This document shows, piece by piece, positions 21,346 through 28,277 of a DNA stretch of 64,000 nucleotides (positions are counted from its first letter, which is position 1; every line of letters begins with the position of its first letter). Origin of the DNA: Jiangella alba (GTDB taxonomy: Bacteria; Actinomycetota; Actinomycetes; Jiangellales; Jiangellaceae). The position numbers and the translations under genes were made by a program. Location: assembly GCF_900106035.1 (NCBI RefSeq), contig NZ_FNUC01000003.1, positions 2,721,501 to 2,785,500 on the forward strand, in the 5' to 3' direction. Below the pieces are notes generated by a model. It worked only from the letters and a program-made list of their open reading frames with translations, was not told the origin of the DNA and did not search any database.

Positions 21346-22172
21346 GCCGGCGCATCCGCGAGACCCCGAACGTGCTCGGGGCGCTCGGCGGCCTGGTGTG
21401 GGTCGTCGTGACGATCGTGCCGGTCTACTACCTGGTGCTCACCAGCCTGCGCCGGCAGCAGGACTACTACACCGAGAACCCGTTGCTGCCGCCGGCGGAC
21501 CCGACGCTCGACGCGTACCGGCTGGTGCTGGAGAACGACTTCCTGCGCTACCTGGGCAACAGCGTCGTGGTCACGGTCGCGGCGGTGGCGGTGATCCTGA
21601 CGGTGTCGCTGATGGCGTCGTACTACGTGGTCCGCGCCGGGACGCCGCTGTCGCGCGGCACGCTGCGGCTGGCGCTGCTGGGCCTGGCGATCCCGGTGCA
21701 GGCGACGATCATCCCGGTGTACTACCTGATCGTCCGGCTGGGGCTGTACGACAGCCTGCTCGCACTGATCCTGCCGGCCATCGCGTTCGCCGTCCCGATC
21801 AGCGTGCTGATCATCGTGAACTTCGTCCGCGACATCCCGGCCGAGTTGTTCGAGTCGATGCGCGCCGACGGCGCCGGGCACGGGCGCATCCTGCTGGCGC
21901 TGGTGCTTCCGCTGAGCAAACCGGCGCTGCTGACCGTCGGCATCTACCAGGCGCTGCAGGTGTGGAACGGGTTCCTGTTCCCGCTGATCCTGACGCAGAG
22001 CTCGTCGGTGCGGGTGCTGCCGCTGTCGCTCTGGACCTACCAGGGCCAGTTCGCCGTCAACGTGCCCGCCGTCCTGGCCGCGGTGACGCTGTCCGCGCTC
22101 CCCGTCCTGGCCGCGTTCGTCGTCGGCCGCCGCCAGTTGGTGTCCGGCCTGACCGCCGGCTTCGGTAAGTGA
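21342..22172 (+). CDS. ABC sugar transporter permease 2 (MalG/UgpE type)
   Basis: A 276-residue permease with about six membrane segments, the opening VVVTIVPVYYLVLTSL and an EAA-like loop (ESMRADGAGHGRILLALVLP) before the last segments. The start is GTG 21342 in a GTGA overlap with permease 1. Together with the lipoprotein it forms a CUT1-type importer. Confidence 0.93.
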   Translation: MSRRIRETPNVLGALGGLVWVVVTIVPVYYLVLTSLRRQQDYYTENPLLPPADPTLDAYRLVLENDFLRYLGNSVVVTVAAVAVILTVSLMASYYVVRAGTPLSRGTLRLALLGLAIPVQATIIPVYYLIVRLGLYDSLLALILPAIAFAVPISVLIIVNFVRDIPAELFESMRADGAGHGRILLALVLPLSKPALLTVGIYQALQVWNGFLFPLILTQSSSVRVLPLSLWTYQGQFAVNVPAVLAAVTLSALPVLAAFVVGRRQLVSGLTAGFGK

Positions 22173-22180
22173 GGAAATCG

Positions 22181-24442
22181 ATGACCGCTGACATCGAGCG
22201 CGTCGAGGCGCTGCTCGCCGCGATGACGCCGGAGGAGAAGGCCGGCCAGCTGGGCAGCTACTGGCACCGGCCTGAGGACCCCGGGAGCGGCGACGTCGCG
22301 CCGATGGAGGGCGACATGACCGGGCCGGACTCGTTCGAGGCGGCGATCGAGCACGGCCTCGGCCACCTCACCCGCGTGTTCGGGACGGCGCCTGTCTCGG
22401 TGGCGGACGGGGTCGCCGACCTGCGCGAGCGGCAGGCGCGCGTCCAGAAGGCATCGCGGTTCGGGATCCCGGCGATCGCGCACGAGGAGTGCCTGACCGG
22501 CTTCACCGCGTACGGCGCCACGATCTACCCGACGCCGCTGGCGTGGGGCGCCGCGTTCGACCCGGAGCTCGTCGAGGAGGTGGCCGCCGCGATCGGCCGC
22601 GACCTGCGCGCAGTCGGCGTCGACCAGGGGCTGGCGCCGGTGCTCGACGTCGTCCGCGACTACCGGTGGGGCCGGGTCGAGGAGTCCATCGGCGAGGACC
22701 CGTACCTGGTCGCGACGGTGGCGACGGCGTACGTGCGCGGCCTGCAGTCCACCGGGCTGGTGGCGACGCTGAAGCACTTCGCCGGTTACTCGGCGTCGCG
22801 GGCGGCGCGCAACCACGCCCCGGTCGGAGTGGGTGCGCGGGAGCTGGCCGAGGTGCTGCTGCCGCCGTTCGAGCTGGCGATCCGCGAGGGCGGCGCCGGC
22901 GCGGTGATGCCGTCGTACGCGGCCGTCGACGGTGTGCCGCCCACCGCCAGCCACGCGCTGCTGACGACGCTGCTGCGCGACGCGTGGGGGTTCGGCGGCA
23001 CCGTCGTGTCGGACTACTGGGCGGTCCCGTTCCTGCGCCGCACCCAGCGCATCGCGGCCGACGACGACGGCGCGGGCGCGCTCGCGCTGGCCGCCGGGGT
23101 GGACGTCGAACTGCCGGAGACCGTCGGCTTCGCCCGGCTGGCCGCCGGCCCGGCCCTGGACCAGGCCGCCCGCCGGGTGCTGCTGCAGAAGGGCCGGCTC
23201 GGCCTGCTCGACCCCGGCTGGGAGCCGCGCGGCGACGACGGCGCCGACCTCGACTCCCCCGCGAACCGCGCGCTGGCCCGCCGGCTGGCCGAGCGGTCGG
23301 TCGTGCTGCTGGCCAACGACGGGACGCTGCCGCTGCGTGCCGCGGGCGGCGGGCCCGGCCGGGTCGCCGTCATCGGCACGACCGCGGTGCAGCCGCGCAC
23401 GTTCCTCGGCTGCTACTCGTTCCCGAACCACGTACTGGCCGGGTACGACGGCGACGACCTCGGCGTCGCGGTGCCCACCCTGCTCGAGGCGCTGCGGACG
23501 GAGCTGCCGGACGCGGCGGTGCCGCACGCGGCCGGGGCGGCGATCACCGGCGACGACCGGTCCGGGTTCGCGGCCGCGGCGGCGCTCGCGGCGCAGGCCG
23601 ACGTCGCGATCGTCGCCGTCGGCGACCTCGCCGGGATGTTCGGCAGCGGCACGTCCGGCGAGGGCTGCGACGCGCCGGACCTCGCGCTGCCGGGCGTCCA
23701 GGCCGAGCTGGTCACGGCCGTCCTGGACACCGGGACGCCGGTCGTGCTGGTGGTGGTCTCCGGGCGGCCGTACGCGCTCGGCGCCCTCGCGCCCCGCTGC
23801 GCGGCCGTCGTCCAGGCGTTCTTCCCGGGCGAGGAAGGCGGCGCCGCGATCGCGGGTGTGCTGTCCGGGCGGGTCGAGCCGAGCGGCCGGCTCCCGGTCG
23901 CCGTCCCCCGTACGCCGTCGGGCGCGCTGCCGACGTACCGGGCGGCGCCGCTGGGGCGGCGCACGGACGGCATCTCCAGCCTCGACCCGGCGCCGCTGTA
24001 CCCGTTCGGGCACGGCCTGTCCTACACCACCGTCGAGTACCGGGACCTGACGCTCGGCGCGGCGTCGATGCCGGCCGACGGGCGGGTCGACGTCACGGTG
24101 ACGGTGCGCAACGCCGGCCGCCGCCCCGCCGCCGAGGTCGTGCAGCTCTACCTCACCGACCACGTCGCGCAGACCGTGCGGCCGGTCCGCGAGCTGATCG
24201 GCTACCTGCGCGTGCCGCTGGCGCCGGGCGAGACCCGCCGCGTCACGTTCGACGTGCACGCCGACCGCACGTCGTTCCCCGGCCTGGACCTGCGCCGCGT
24301 CGTCGAGCCCGGCACGTTCACGCTGGCCGCGGGCCCGTCCAGTGAGGCGCTGCCGGTGGCCGCCGAGCTGGAGATCACCGGCGACGCGCCGCGCGTGCTG
24401 GCCGGCGCCCGCGTCATGACGACCCCGGCCCGGGTGGAGTGA
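22181..24442 (+). CDS. Glycoside hydrolase family 3 (beta-glucosidase/xylosidase-like)
   Basis: A 753-residue cytosolic GH3 enzyme. The catalytic (beta/alpha)8 domain has LKHFAGYSASRAARNHAPV and the nucleophile Asp278 in TVVSDYWAVPF; the alpha/beta sandwich and a C-terminal fibronectin type III-like domain (AEVVQLYLTDHV) follow. No signal peptide, which fits import of intact oligosaccharides by the preceding ABC system and cleavage inside. I choose ATG 22181 with GAGGA about 5 nt before it; a GTG at 22169 overlapping the permease stop is possible. Confidence 0.92.
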   Translation: MTADIERVEALLAAMTPEEKAGQLGSYWHRPEDPGSGDVAPMEGDMTGPDSFEAAIEHGLGHLTRVFGTAPVSVADGVADLRERQARVQKASRFGIPAIAHEECLTGFTAYGATIYPTPLAWGAAFDPELVEEVAAAIGRDLRAVGVDQGLAPVLDVVRDYRWGRVEESIGEDPYLVATVATAYVRGLQSTGLVATLKHFAGYSASRAARNHAPVGVGARELAEVLLPPFELAIREGGAGAVMPSYAAVDGVPPTASHALLTTLLRDAWGFGGTVVSDYWAVPFLRRTQRIAADDDGAGALALAAGVDVELPETVGFARLAAGPALDQAARRVLLQKGRLGLLDPGWEPRGDDGADLDSPANRALARRLAERSVVLLANDGTLPLRAAGGGPGRVAVIGTTAVQPRTFLGCYSFPNHVLAGYDGDDLGVAVPTLLEALRTELPDAAVPHAAGAAITGDDRSGFAAAAALAAQADVAIVAVGDLAGMFGSGTSGEGCDAPDLALPGVQAELVTAVLDTGTPVVLVVVSGRPYALGALAPRCAAVVQAFFPGEEGGAAIAGVLSGRVEPSGRLPVAVPRTPSGALPTYRAAPLGRRTDGISSLDPAPLYPFGHGLSYTTVEYRDLTLGAASMPADGRVDVTVTVRNAGRRPAAEVVQLYLTDHVAQTVRPVRELIGYLRVPLAPGETRRVTFDVHADRTSFPGLDLRRVVEPGTFTLAAGPSSEALPVAAELEITGDAPRVLAGARVMTTPARVE

Positions 24443-24839
24443 CCGGGCCGAGTCCGAGGATGCGGCGGAGCAGGTCCGGGTTGCCCGGCCAGGCCTCGAA
24501 CAGCGCCTCCCTCGGGACGGTGCGGGCGGCGTAGCGCAGCACCAGCGCGACCACGACGACGTCGTCGAGCGGGCCGATGACCGGCAGGAACTCCGGGATC
24601 AGGTCGATCGGCGAGAGCACCCAGAGCATCGCGACCAGCACCGCCACCCTGGCCCGCCGCGGCACCCGGGGGTCGCGGCGCAGCCGGCGCGCCGTCGTGA
24701 CGCAGTCGGGCAGGAAGCCGGCGAGGTCCTTCGCCAGGCCGGGCGGCAGCCGCCACGCCAGGAGCATGAGCACCAGCCAGGTGAGCACCAGCACGCCGAC
24801 GGCGATCAGGCCTGCCTGCAGCCAGCCGGGCATCGCCAC
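24414..24839 (-). CDS. YkvA-type DUF1232 membrane protein
   Basis: A 141-residue protein with an N-terminal membrane segment (about 8-30, GLIAVGVLVLTWLVLMLLAW) and the DUF1232 core LWVLSPIDLIPEFLPVIGPLDDVVVV (shown by LSPIDLIPEFLPVIG). The family is widespread and its role is unknown. Its last 29 bp overlap the end of the GH3 gene tail to tail, so no terminator fits between them. Confidence 0.85.
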   Translation of the reverse strand: MAMPGWLQAGLIAVGVLVLTWLVLMLLAWRLPPGLAKDLAGFLPDCVTTARRLRRDPRVPRRARVAVLVAMLWVLSPIDLIPEFLPVIGPLDDVVVVALVLRYAARTVPREALFEAWPGNPDLLRRILGLGPVTPPGPGSS

Positions 24840-24853
24840 CTCCGCGAGAGGAC

Positions 24854-24883
24854 TTGCATCCGGTACCCAGGTACGGGTTTACC
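24854..24883 (+). promoter_or_regulatory. MerR-type promoter with dyad
   Basis: A -35-like TTGCAT (24854-24859) is followed by the perfect dyad GTACCCAGGTAC (24863-24874) within an extended spacer and a TTTACC -10-like word. Long spacers occupied by a dyad are the mark of promoters twisted open by MerR-family activators, and the text is close to mer-operator layouts (TCCGTAC-N4-GTACGG). The MerR gene itself is second in the operon. Confidence 0.7.
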
Positions 24884-24891
24884 GTCGAGGC

Positions 24892-25203
24892 ATGGACATC
24901 GACGCCACGTTCCTTCCATCATCGTGCACCCTGCCCACGGCCGAGCGCCCGCTGCGGCTGGCCGAGTTCGCCGACCTGTTCGCCCGCTCCGCGAGCGGCC
25001 CGGTGCGGGTCTCCCCGACCCGGCTGCGGCTCACCCTCGACGACGACCCTGTCGTCCTCGCGACCGCCCGTGACCTCGCCGGACGCGAGTCGGCCTGTTG
25101 CTCGTTCTTCACCTTCGACTTCGGTGACGGCGGCGCGCTGACGGTCGACGTGCCGCCGGCGCAGGCGACGGTGCTGGACGGCCTGGAGCGGCTGGCCCGA
25201 TGA
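24892..25203 (+). CDS. Small Cys-Cys protein, first gene of a MerR-controlled operon
   Basis: A 103-residue cytosolic protein I do not recognise by name. Its most striking motif is ESACCSFFTFDFGD (about 67-80), a vicinal Cys pair that could bind a thiophilic metal such as mercury or cadmium. Secondary structure looks alpha/beta. It sits directly behind a MerR-type promoter and overlaps the merR start by 4 bp (ATGA), so it is the likely effector. It might bind the metal or modulate MerR. Confidence 0.75.
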   Translation: MDIDATFLPSSCTLPTAERPLRLAEFADLFARSASGPVRVSPTRLRLTLDDDPVVLATARDLAGRESACCSFFTFDFGDGGALTVDVPPAQATVLDGLERLAR

Positions 25204-25616
25204 CGCTGCGCAGCGGCGAGCTGGCCGCGGCGGCCGGCGTCAACCTGCAGACGCTGCGCTACTACGAGCGCCGCGGACTGCTCGCGGCGCCGGAGCGCAC
25301 CCTCGGCGGCCACCGCACGTACCCGGACGGCGCCGTCACCACCGTCCGCGTCATCAAGGCGGCGCAGCGGCTCGGCTTCACGCTGGACGAGATCGCCGAG
25401 CTCTCCGACACCGGCCGCGGCCACGCCCGCTCCGACGCCGACCTGCGCGAACGCGCCACCGCGAAGATCGCCGAGATCGAGGGCCGCATCGCCGACCTCG
25501 TCGCCATCCGCGACACCCTGAGAGCCGCCGTCGACGCCGGCTGCCACGACCTGCGCGACTGCGCCGGCAGCCCGGACTGCCCGATCCCGTTCACCGGCCT
25601 GGCCCACCACTCCTGA
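25200..25616 (+). CDS. MerR-family metal-responsive regulator
   Basis: A 138-residue MerR regulator. HTH RSGELAAAAGVNLQTLRYYE (5-24), long dimerisation helix, and a C-terminal Cys cluster GCHDLRDCAGSPDCPIPF (about 113-130) that resembles the ligands of MerR and other soft-metal sensors. It is co-transcribed with the Cys-Cys protein and probably activates the promoter at 24854. The metal is not determined by the sequence. Confidence 0.88.
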   Translation: MTLRSGELAAAAGVNLQTLRYYERRGLLAAPERTLGGHRTYPDGAVTTVRVIKAAQRLGFTLDEIAELSDTGRGHARSDADLRERATAKIAEIEGRIADLVAIRDTLRAAVDAGCHDLRDCAGSPDCPIPFTGLAHHS

Positions 25617-25617
25617 C

Positions 25618-25685
25618 CCGCTTTGCAATGAGCACCTATACGCAACACCTGGTGCCGTTGCGTATAGGTGCTCATTGCAAAGCGG
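25618..25685. repeat. 29-bp perfect inverted repeat between convergent genes
   Basis: Arm 25618-25646 (CCGCTTTGCAATGAGCACC onward) is exactly complementary to arm 25657-25685, with a 10-nt loop ACCTGGTGCC. The element is clearly less GC-rich than its surroundings. It stands between the ends of merR and the MFS gene, so a bidirectional terminator is the simplest role. The perfect arms suggest recent arrival or strong selection, as for a mobile palindromic unit. Confidence 0.85.
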
Positions 25686-25729
25686 CGCCCCGGGCGCGAC
25701 GCCGCCCGAGGCGCCTTCCAGCGGCTGGG

Positions 25730-25774
25730 TCAGTGCTCCCAGTCCCAGCTGCGGTTCATGTCACGGTCGCGCAT
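25730..25774 (-). CDS. Possible 14-residue peptide overlapping the MFS stop
   Basis: ATG at 25774 opens MRDRDMNRSWDWEH, stopping at 25730. Its start overlaps the last codons of the MFS gene, so it would be translated by coupling. The composition (three charged pairs, two Trp) is not like random high-GC frames. Only conservation could decide. Confidence 0.25.
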   Translation of the reverse strand: MRDRDMNRSWDWEH

Positions 25775-26996
25775 GGCTCCTCCTCTCCTCGGCTCGATGG
25801 ACGGCCGGGCCGAGGTGGTCGCGGCGGCGCAACAGCGCCGCCCAGACCAGCACCGCGCCCAGCGAACCGGCGGCCGCGCACGCGGCGACGGCCACCGACG
25901 GCGGCAGCAGTTCGGCCAGCCCGCCGGCCAGCAGGACGCCGGCGCCCTGCGCCGACTGCAGGCCGGCCGACGCGAAGCCGATGGCGCGCCCGCGTACCTC
26001 GTCGGCCAGCTCCTCGGTGAACGCCACCTGCGCCAGCACCATGTACGTCGCGAGCAGCCCGGACAACGCCCACAACACCACCGTCACCGGCATCGGCGGG
26101 CCGGCGACCGTCGCCACGAGTGGCAGCCCGGTCGCGACCGCGAGCGGCGCCGTCAGCCGGTCCCGCCACGCCCGCCGCACCCGGGTCACCAGGGCGGCGC
26201 CGACCACCGAGCCCACGACGTCGGCCGCCATCAGCAGCCCGACGGCGGCCGCGCCGGCGCCGATCTGGTCCGCGTACGGCGCCGCGAGCGCCTCCGGGGC
26301 CAGGAAGAAGCCGAACAGCCAGATCAGCGACACCAGCCCGAGCAGCCGCCGGTCACCGACCACCAGCCGCACGCCCGCCAGCGCGAACCCGGACGGCCGC
26401 CGCGCGGAGTCCCCGCCGGGCCGGTGCGGCCGCAGCCCCCACCGCAGCAGCGCCGCCGACAGCAGGAACGTGACGGCGTTGGCGGCCAGCGCGACGTGCG
26501 GCCCGCCCGCCCACACGACCACCAGGCCGCCGACGGTGAACCCGGCGATCTGGGCCACCCCGTCGGTCGCCGTCATGATGCCCATCCCGACGGCGAACCG
26601 GTCGCCGGTCAGCACGGCCGGCAGGGTCGCGGTCCGGCCGGCCGCGAACAGCGGCTGCAGGCACGTCATCGCGACCACGAGCGCCGCGAGCAGCGGCAGC
26701 GGCATGCCGGGGATCGCCATCAGCCCGGCGAACGCCGCCCGCGCCACGTCGACGGCCACCATCACCGTCCGGCGCGGGTACCGGTCCGCCAGCCCGGTCA
26801 GCAACGGCGCCGTGACCAGCGGCGGCAGCAGGGTGAGCGCGTAGATCAGCGCCGTCAGCCCGGCCGAGGCGGTCCGCTCGTACACCAGCAGCGCCAGTGC
26901 CACCCGGGCCAGCTGGTCTCCGGCGCGCGACTGGGTCTGGGCCAGCCAGAGCACGCGGAACTCGGCGACGCCGAACACCTCGCGCCAGCCGGCCAT
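25761..26996 (-). CDS. MFS transporter (efflux type)
   Basis: A 411-residue major facilitator with about 12 membrane segments. The motif-A-like loop GLADRYPRRTVMVAVD lies between segments 2 and 3 and the N-terminus FRVLWLAQTQSRAGDQLARVAL is usual for MFS_3/enterobactin-exporter-like actinobacterial proteins. Substrate unknown. It is single, converging on merR across the 29-bp palindrome and divergent from nothing obvious upstream. Confidence 0.88.
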   Translation of the reverse strand: MAGWREVFGVAEFRVLWLAQTQSRAGDQLARVALALLVYERTASAGLTALIYALTLLPPLVTAPLLTGLADRYPRRTVMVAVDVARAAFAGLMAIPGMPLPLLAALVVAMTCLQPLFAAGRTATLPAVLTGDRFAVGMGIMTATDGVAQIAGFTVGGLVVVWAGGPHVALAANAVTFLLSAALLRWGLRPHRPGGDSARRPSGFALAGVRLVVGDRRLLGLVSLIWLFGFFLAPEALAAPYADQIGAGAAAVGLLMAADVVGSVVGAALVTRVRRAWRDRLTAPLAVATGLPLVATVAGPPMPVTVVLWALSGLLATYMVLAQVAFTEELADEVRGRAIGFASAGLQSAQGAGVLLAGGLAELLPPSVAVAACAAAGSLGAVLVWAALLRRRDHLGPAVHRAEERRSHARP

Positions 26997-27120
26997 CGGT
27001 CCCTCCGCGCCGGCACCGCACCGGCTCCGGACCGACGGTAGGAGCGGGCTGCTTCAGCCCGTCTTCACCGTGTCTTCACGGCCGTCGACGGCCGGGGCGG
27101 CCGACGGCTCAGCCGACGGC

Positions 27121-27510
27121 TCAGCCGACGGCGGTGTCCTGCGGCACCGGGGTGAGCAGCGGGCCGATCCGCCGGCCGCGGACGATCTCGGGGCGGATCC
27201 GCAGGCCGTGCTCGTCGGCCGTGGACCGCCCGATGGTGACGACGCACCAGCCGGTCTGCCTGGTCTCGTCGTACTCGTCGGCCTGGAACGCGACGACGCC
27301 CAGCCGGTCGGCCGGCGGCAGCTCGGGCGTCGAACCGACCTGGACGACCACGTCGTCGCCGTCGAGGTGGAAGCGGACCGGCTCGATGGCCGGCAGCGCG
27401 CCCTCGGTGAAGACCAGACGGCCGATCGGGGCGCCGGCGAGCAGCGCGTAACACGTGCGCCGGTCCAGCGGGTCCGGGTCGGCCGCGGTCGAGGGAGGCA
27501 CGCGCCCCAC
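27121..27510 (-). CDS. Pyridoxamine 5'-phosphate oxidase-like flavin-binding protein
   Basis: A 129-residue split-barrel protein of the PPOX class. The hallmarks are RRTCYALLAGAPIGRLVFTE near the N-terminus and VRFHLDGDDVVVQVGS; family members bind FMN, F420 or haem and reduce small oxidised compounds. It is divergent from the DosR-like regulator with a GGGAC-N4-GTCCC box between, which suggests it belongs to that regulon. GTG start at 27510 with GGAGGAGC close upstream; GTG 27501 is also possible. The 60 bp beyond its stop hold three GCCGACGGCTCA-like tandem units. Confidence 0.82.
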   Translation of the reverse strand: MGRVPPSTAADPDPLDRRTCYALLAGAPIGRLVFTEGALPAIEPVRFHLDGDDVVVQVGSTPELPPADRLGVVAFQADEYDETRQTGWCVVTIGRSTADEHGLRIRPEIVRGRRIGPLLTPVPQDTAVG

Positions 27511-27537
27511 GCTCCTCCGAACCGGCCCGTGCCGGAA

Positions 27538-27551
27538 GGGACGAAGGTCCC
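27538..27551. promoter_or_regulatory. DosR-like box
   Basis: GGGACGAAGGTCCC fits the palindromic core GGGAC-N4-GTCCC of the mycobacterial DosR operator (TTSGGGACTWWAGTCCCSAA). It lies between the divergent PPOX-like and response-regulator genes, 36 bp before the GTG at 27588. A -10-like TACCGT (27575-27580) follows at the expected distance. Confidence 0.7.
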
Positions 27552-27587
27552 ATGACGACCCCTGCTGGCTGGGGTACCGTCGTGCAC

Positions 27588-28256
27588 GTGAGCACCGATC
27601 GTGTCGTCCGCGTCTTCCTGCTCGACGACCACGAGGTGGTCCGGCGCGGGGTGTCCGCCCTGCTCGAGACCGAGCCCGACATCGAGGTCGTCGGCGAGGC
27701 CGGCACCGCCGAACAGGCCATGGCCCGCATCCCCGCCCTCGAGCCCGACGTCGCCATCCTCGACGTCCGCCTCCCCGACGGCGACGGCGTCACCGTCTGC
27801 CGCGAGATGCGCTCGCGCCTCCCCCACCTGCAGTGCCTCATGTTCACCTCGTTCGCCGACGACGACGCCCTGTTCGACGCCGTCATGGCCGGCGCCGCCG
27901 GGTACGTCCTCAAGCAGGTGCACGGCACCGACCTCATCGGCGCGGTCCGGGCGCTGGCCGAGGGCAAGTCGCTGCTCGACCCCGAGAGCACCGCCCGCAT
28001 GCTGGCCCGCCTACGCGACCGCGCCACCCGCGCCGACCCGCTGGCCGCGCTCACCGACCAGGAACGGCGCATCCTCGACCTCATCGGCGAGGGCCTCACC
28101 AACCGCCAGATCGGCGAGCGGATGTTCCTCGCCGAGAAGACCATCAAGAACTACGTCTCCAACCTGCTGGCCAAGCTCGACATGAGCCGCCGCACCCAGG
28201 CAGCGGCACTGTCGGCGCAGCTCAAGGCCGAGGCGAAAGACCATCCGAGCAGCTGA
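27588..28256 (+). CDS. DosR-like LuxR/NarL response regulator
   Basis: A 222-residue response regulator. Receiver with acidic pair DD (13-14), phospho-Asp59 in AILDVRLPDG and Lys in GYVLKQ; LuxR HTH LTDQERRILDLIGEGLTNRQ and AEKTIKNYVSNLLAKL. It closely follows DosR/DevR layout (VFLLDDHEVVRRG). I favour GTG 27588: TACCGT at 27575 would give a transcript beginning at this GTG (leaderless). An in-frame ATG at 27552 has AAGG before it but abuts the DosR-like box, which would then overlap its ribosome site. The cognate kinase is probably the one at 30644-32365. Confidence 0.92.
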   Translation: MSTDRVVRVFLLDDHEVVRRGVSALLETEPDIEVVGEAGTAEQAMARIPALEPDVAILDVRLPDGDGVTVCREMRSRLPHLQCLMFTSFADDDALFDAVMAGAAGYVLKQVHGTDLIGAVRALAEGKSLLDPESTARMLARLRDRATRADPLAALTDQERRILDLIGEGLTNRQIGERMFLAEKTIKNYVSNLLAKLDMSRRTQAAALSAQLKAEAKDHPSS

Positions 28257-28277
28257 CGCCGCCGCTAAGGTCGTCCC

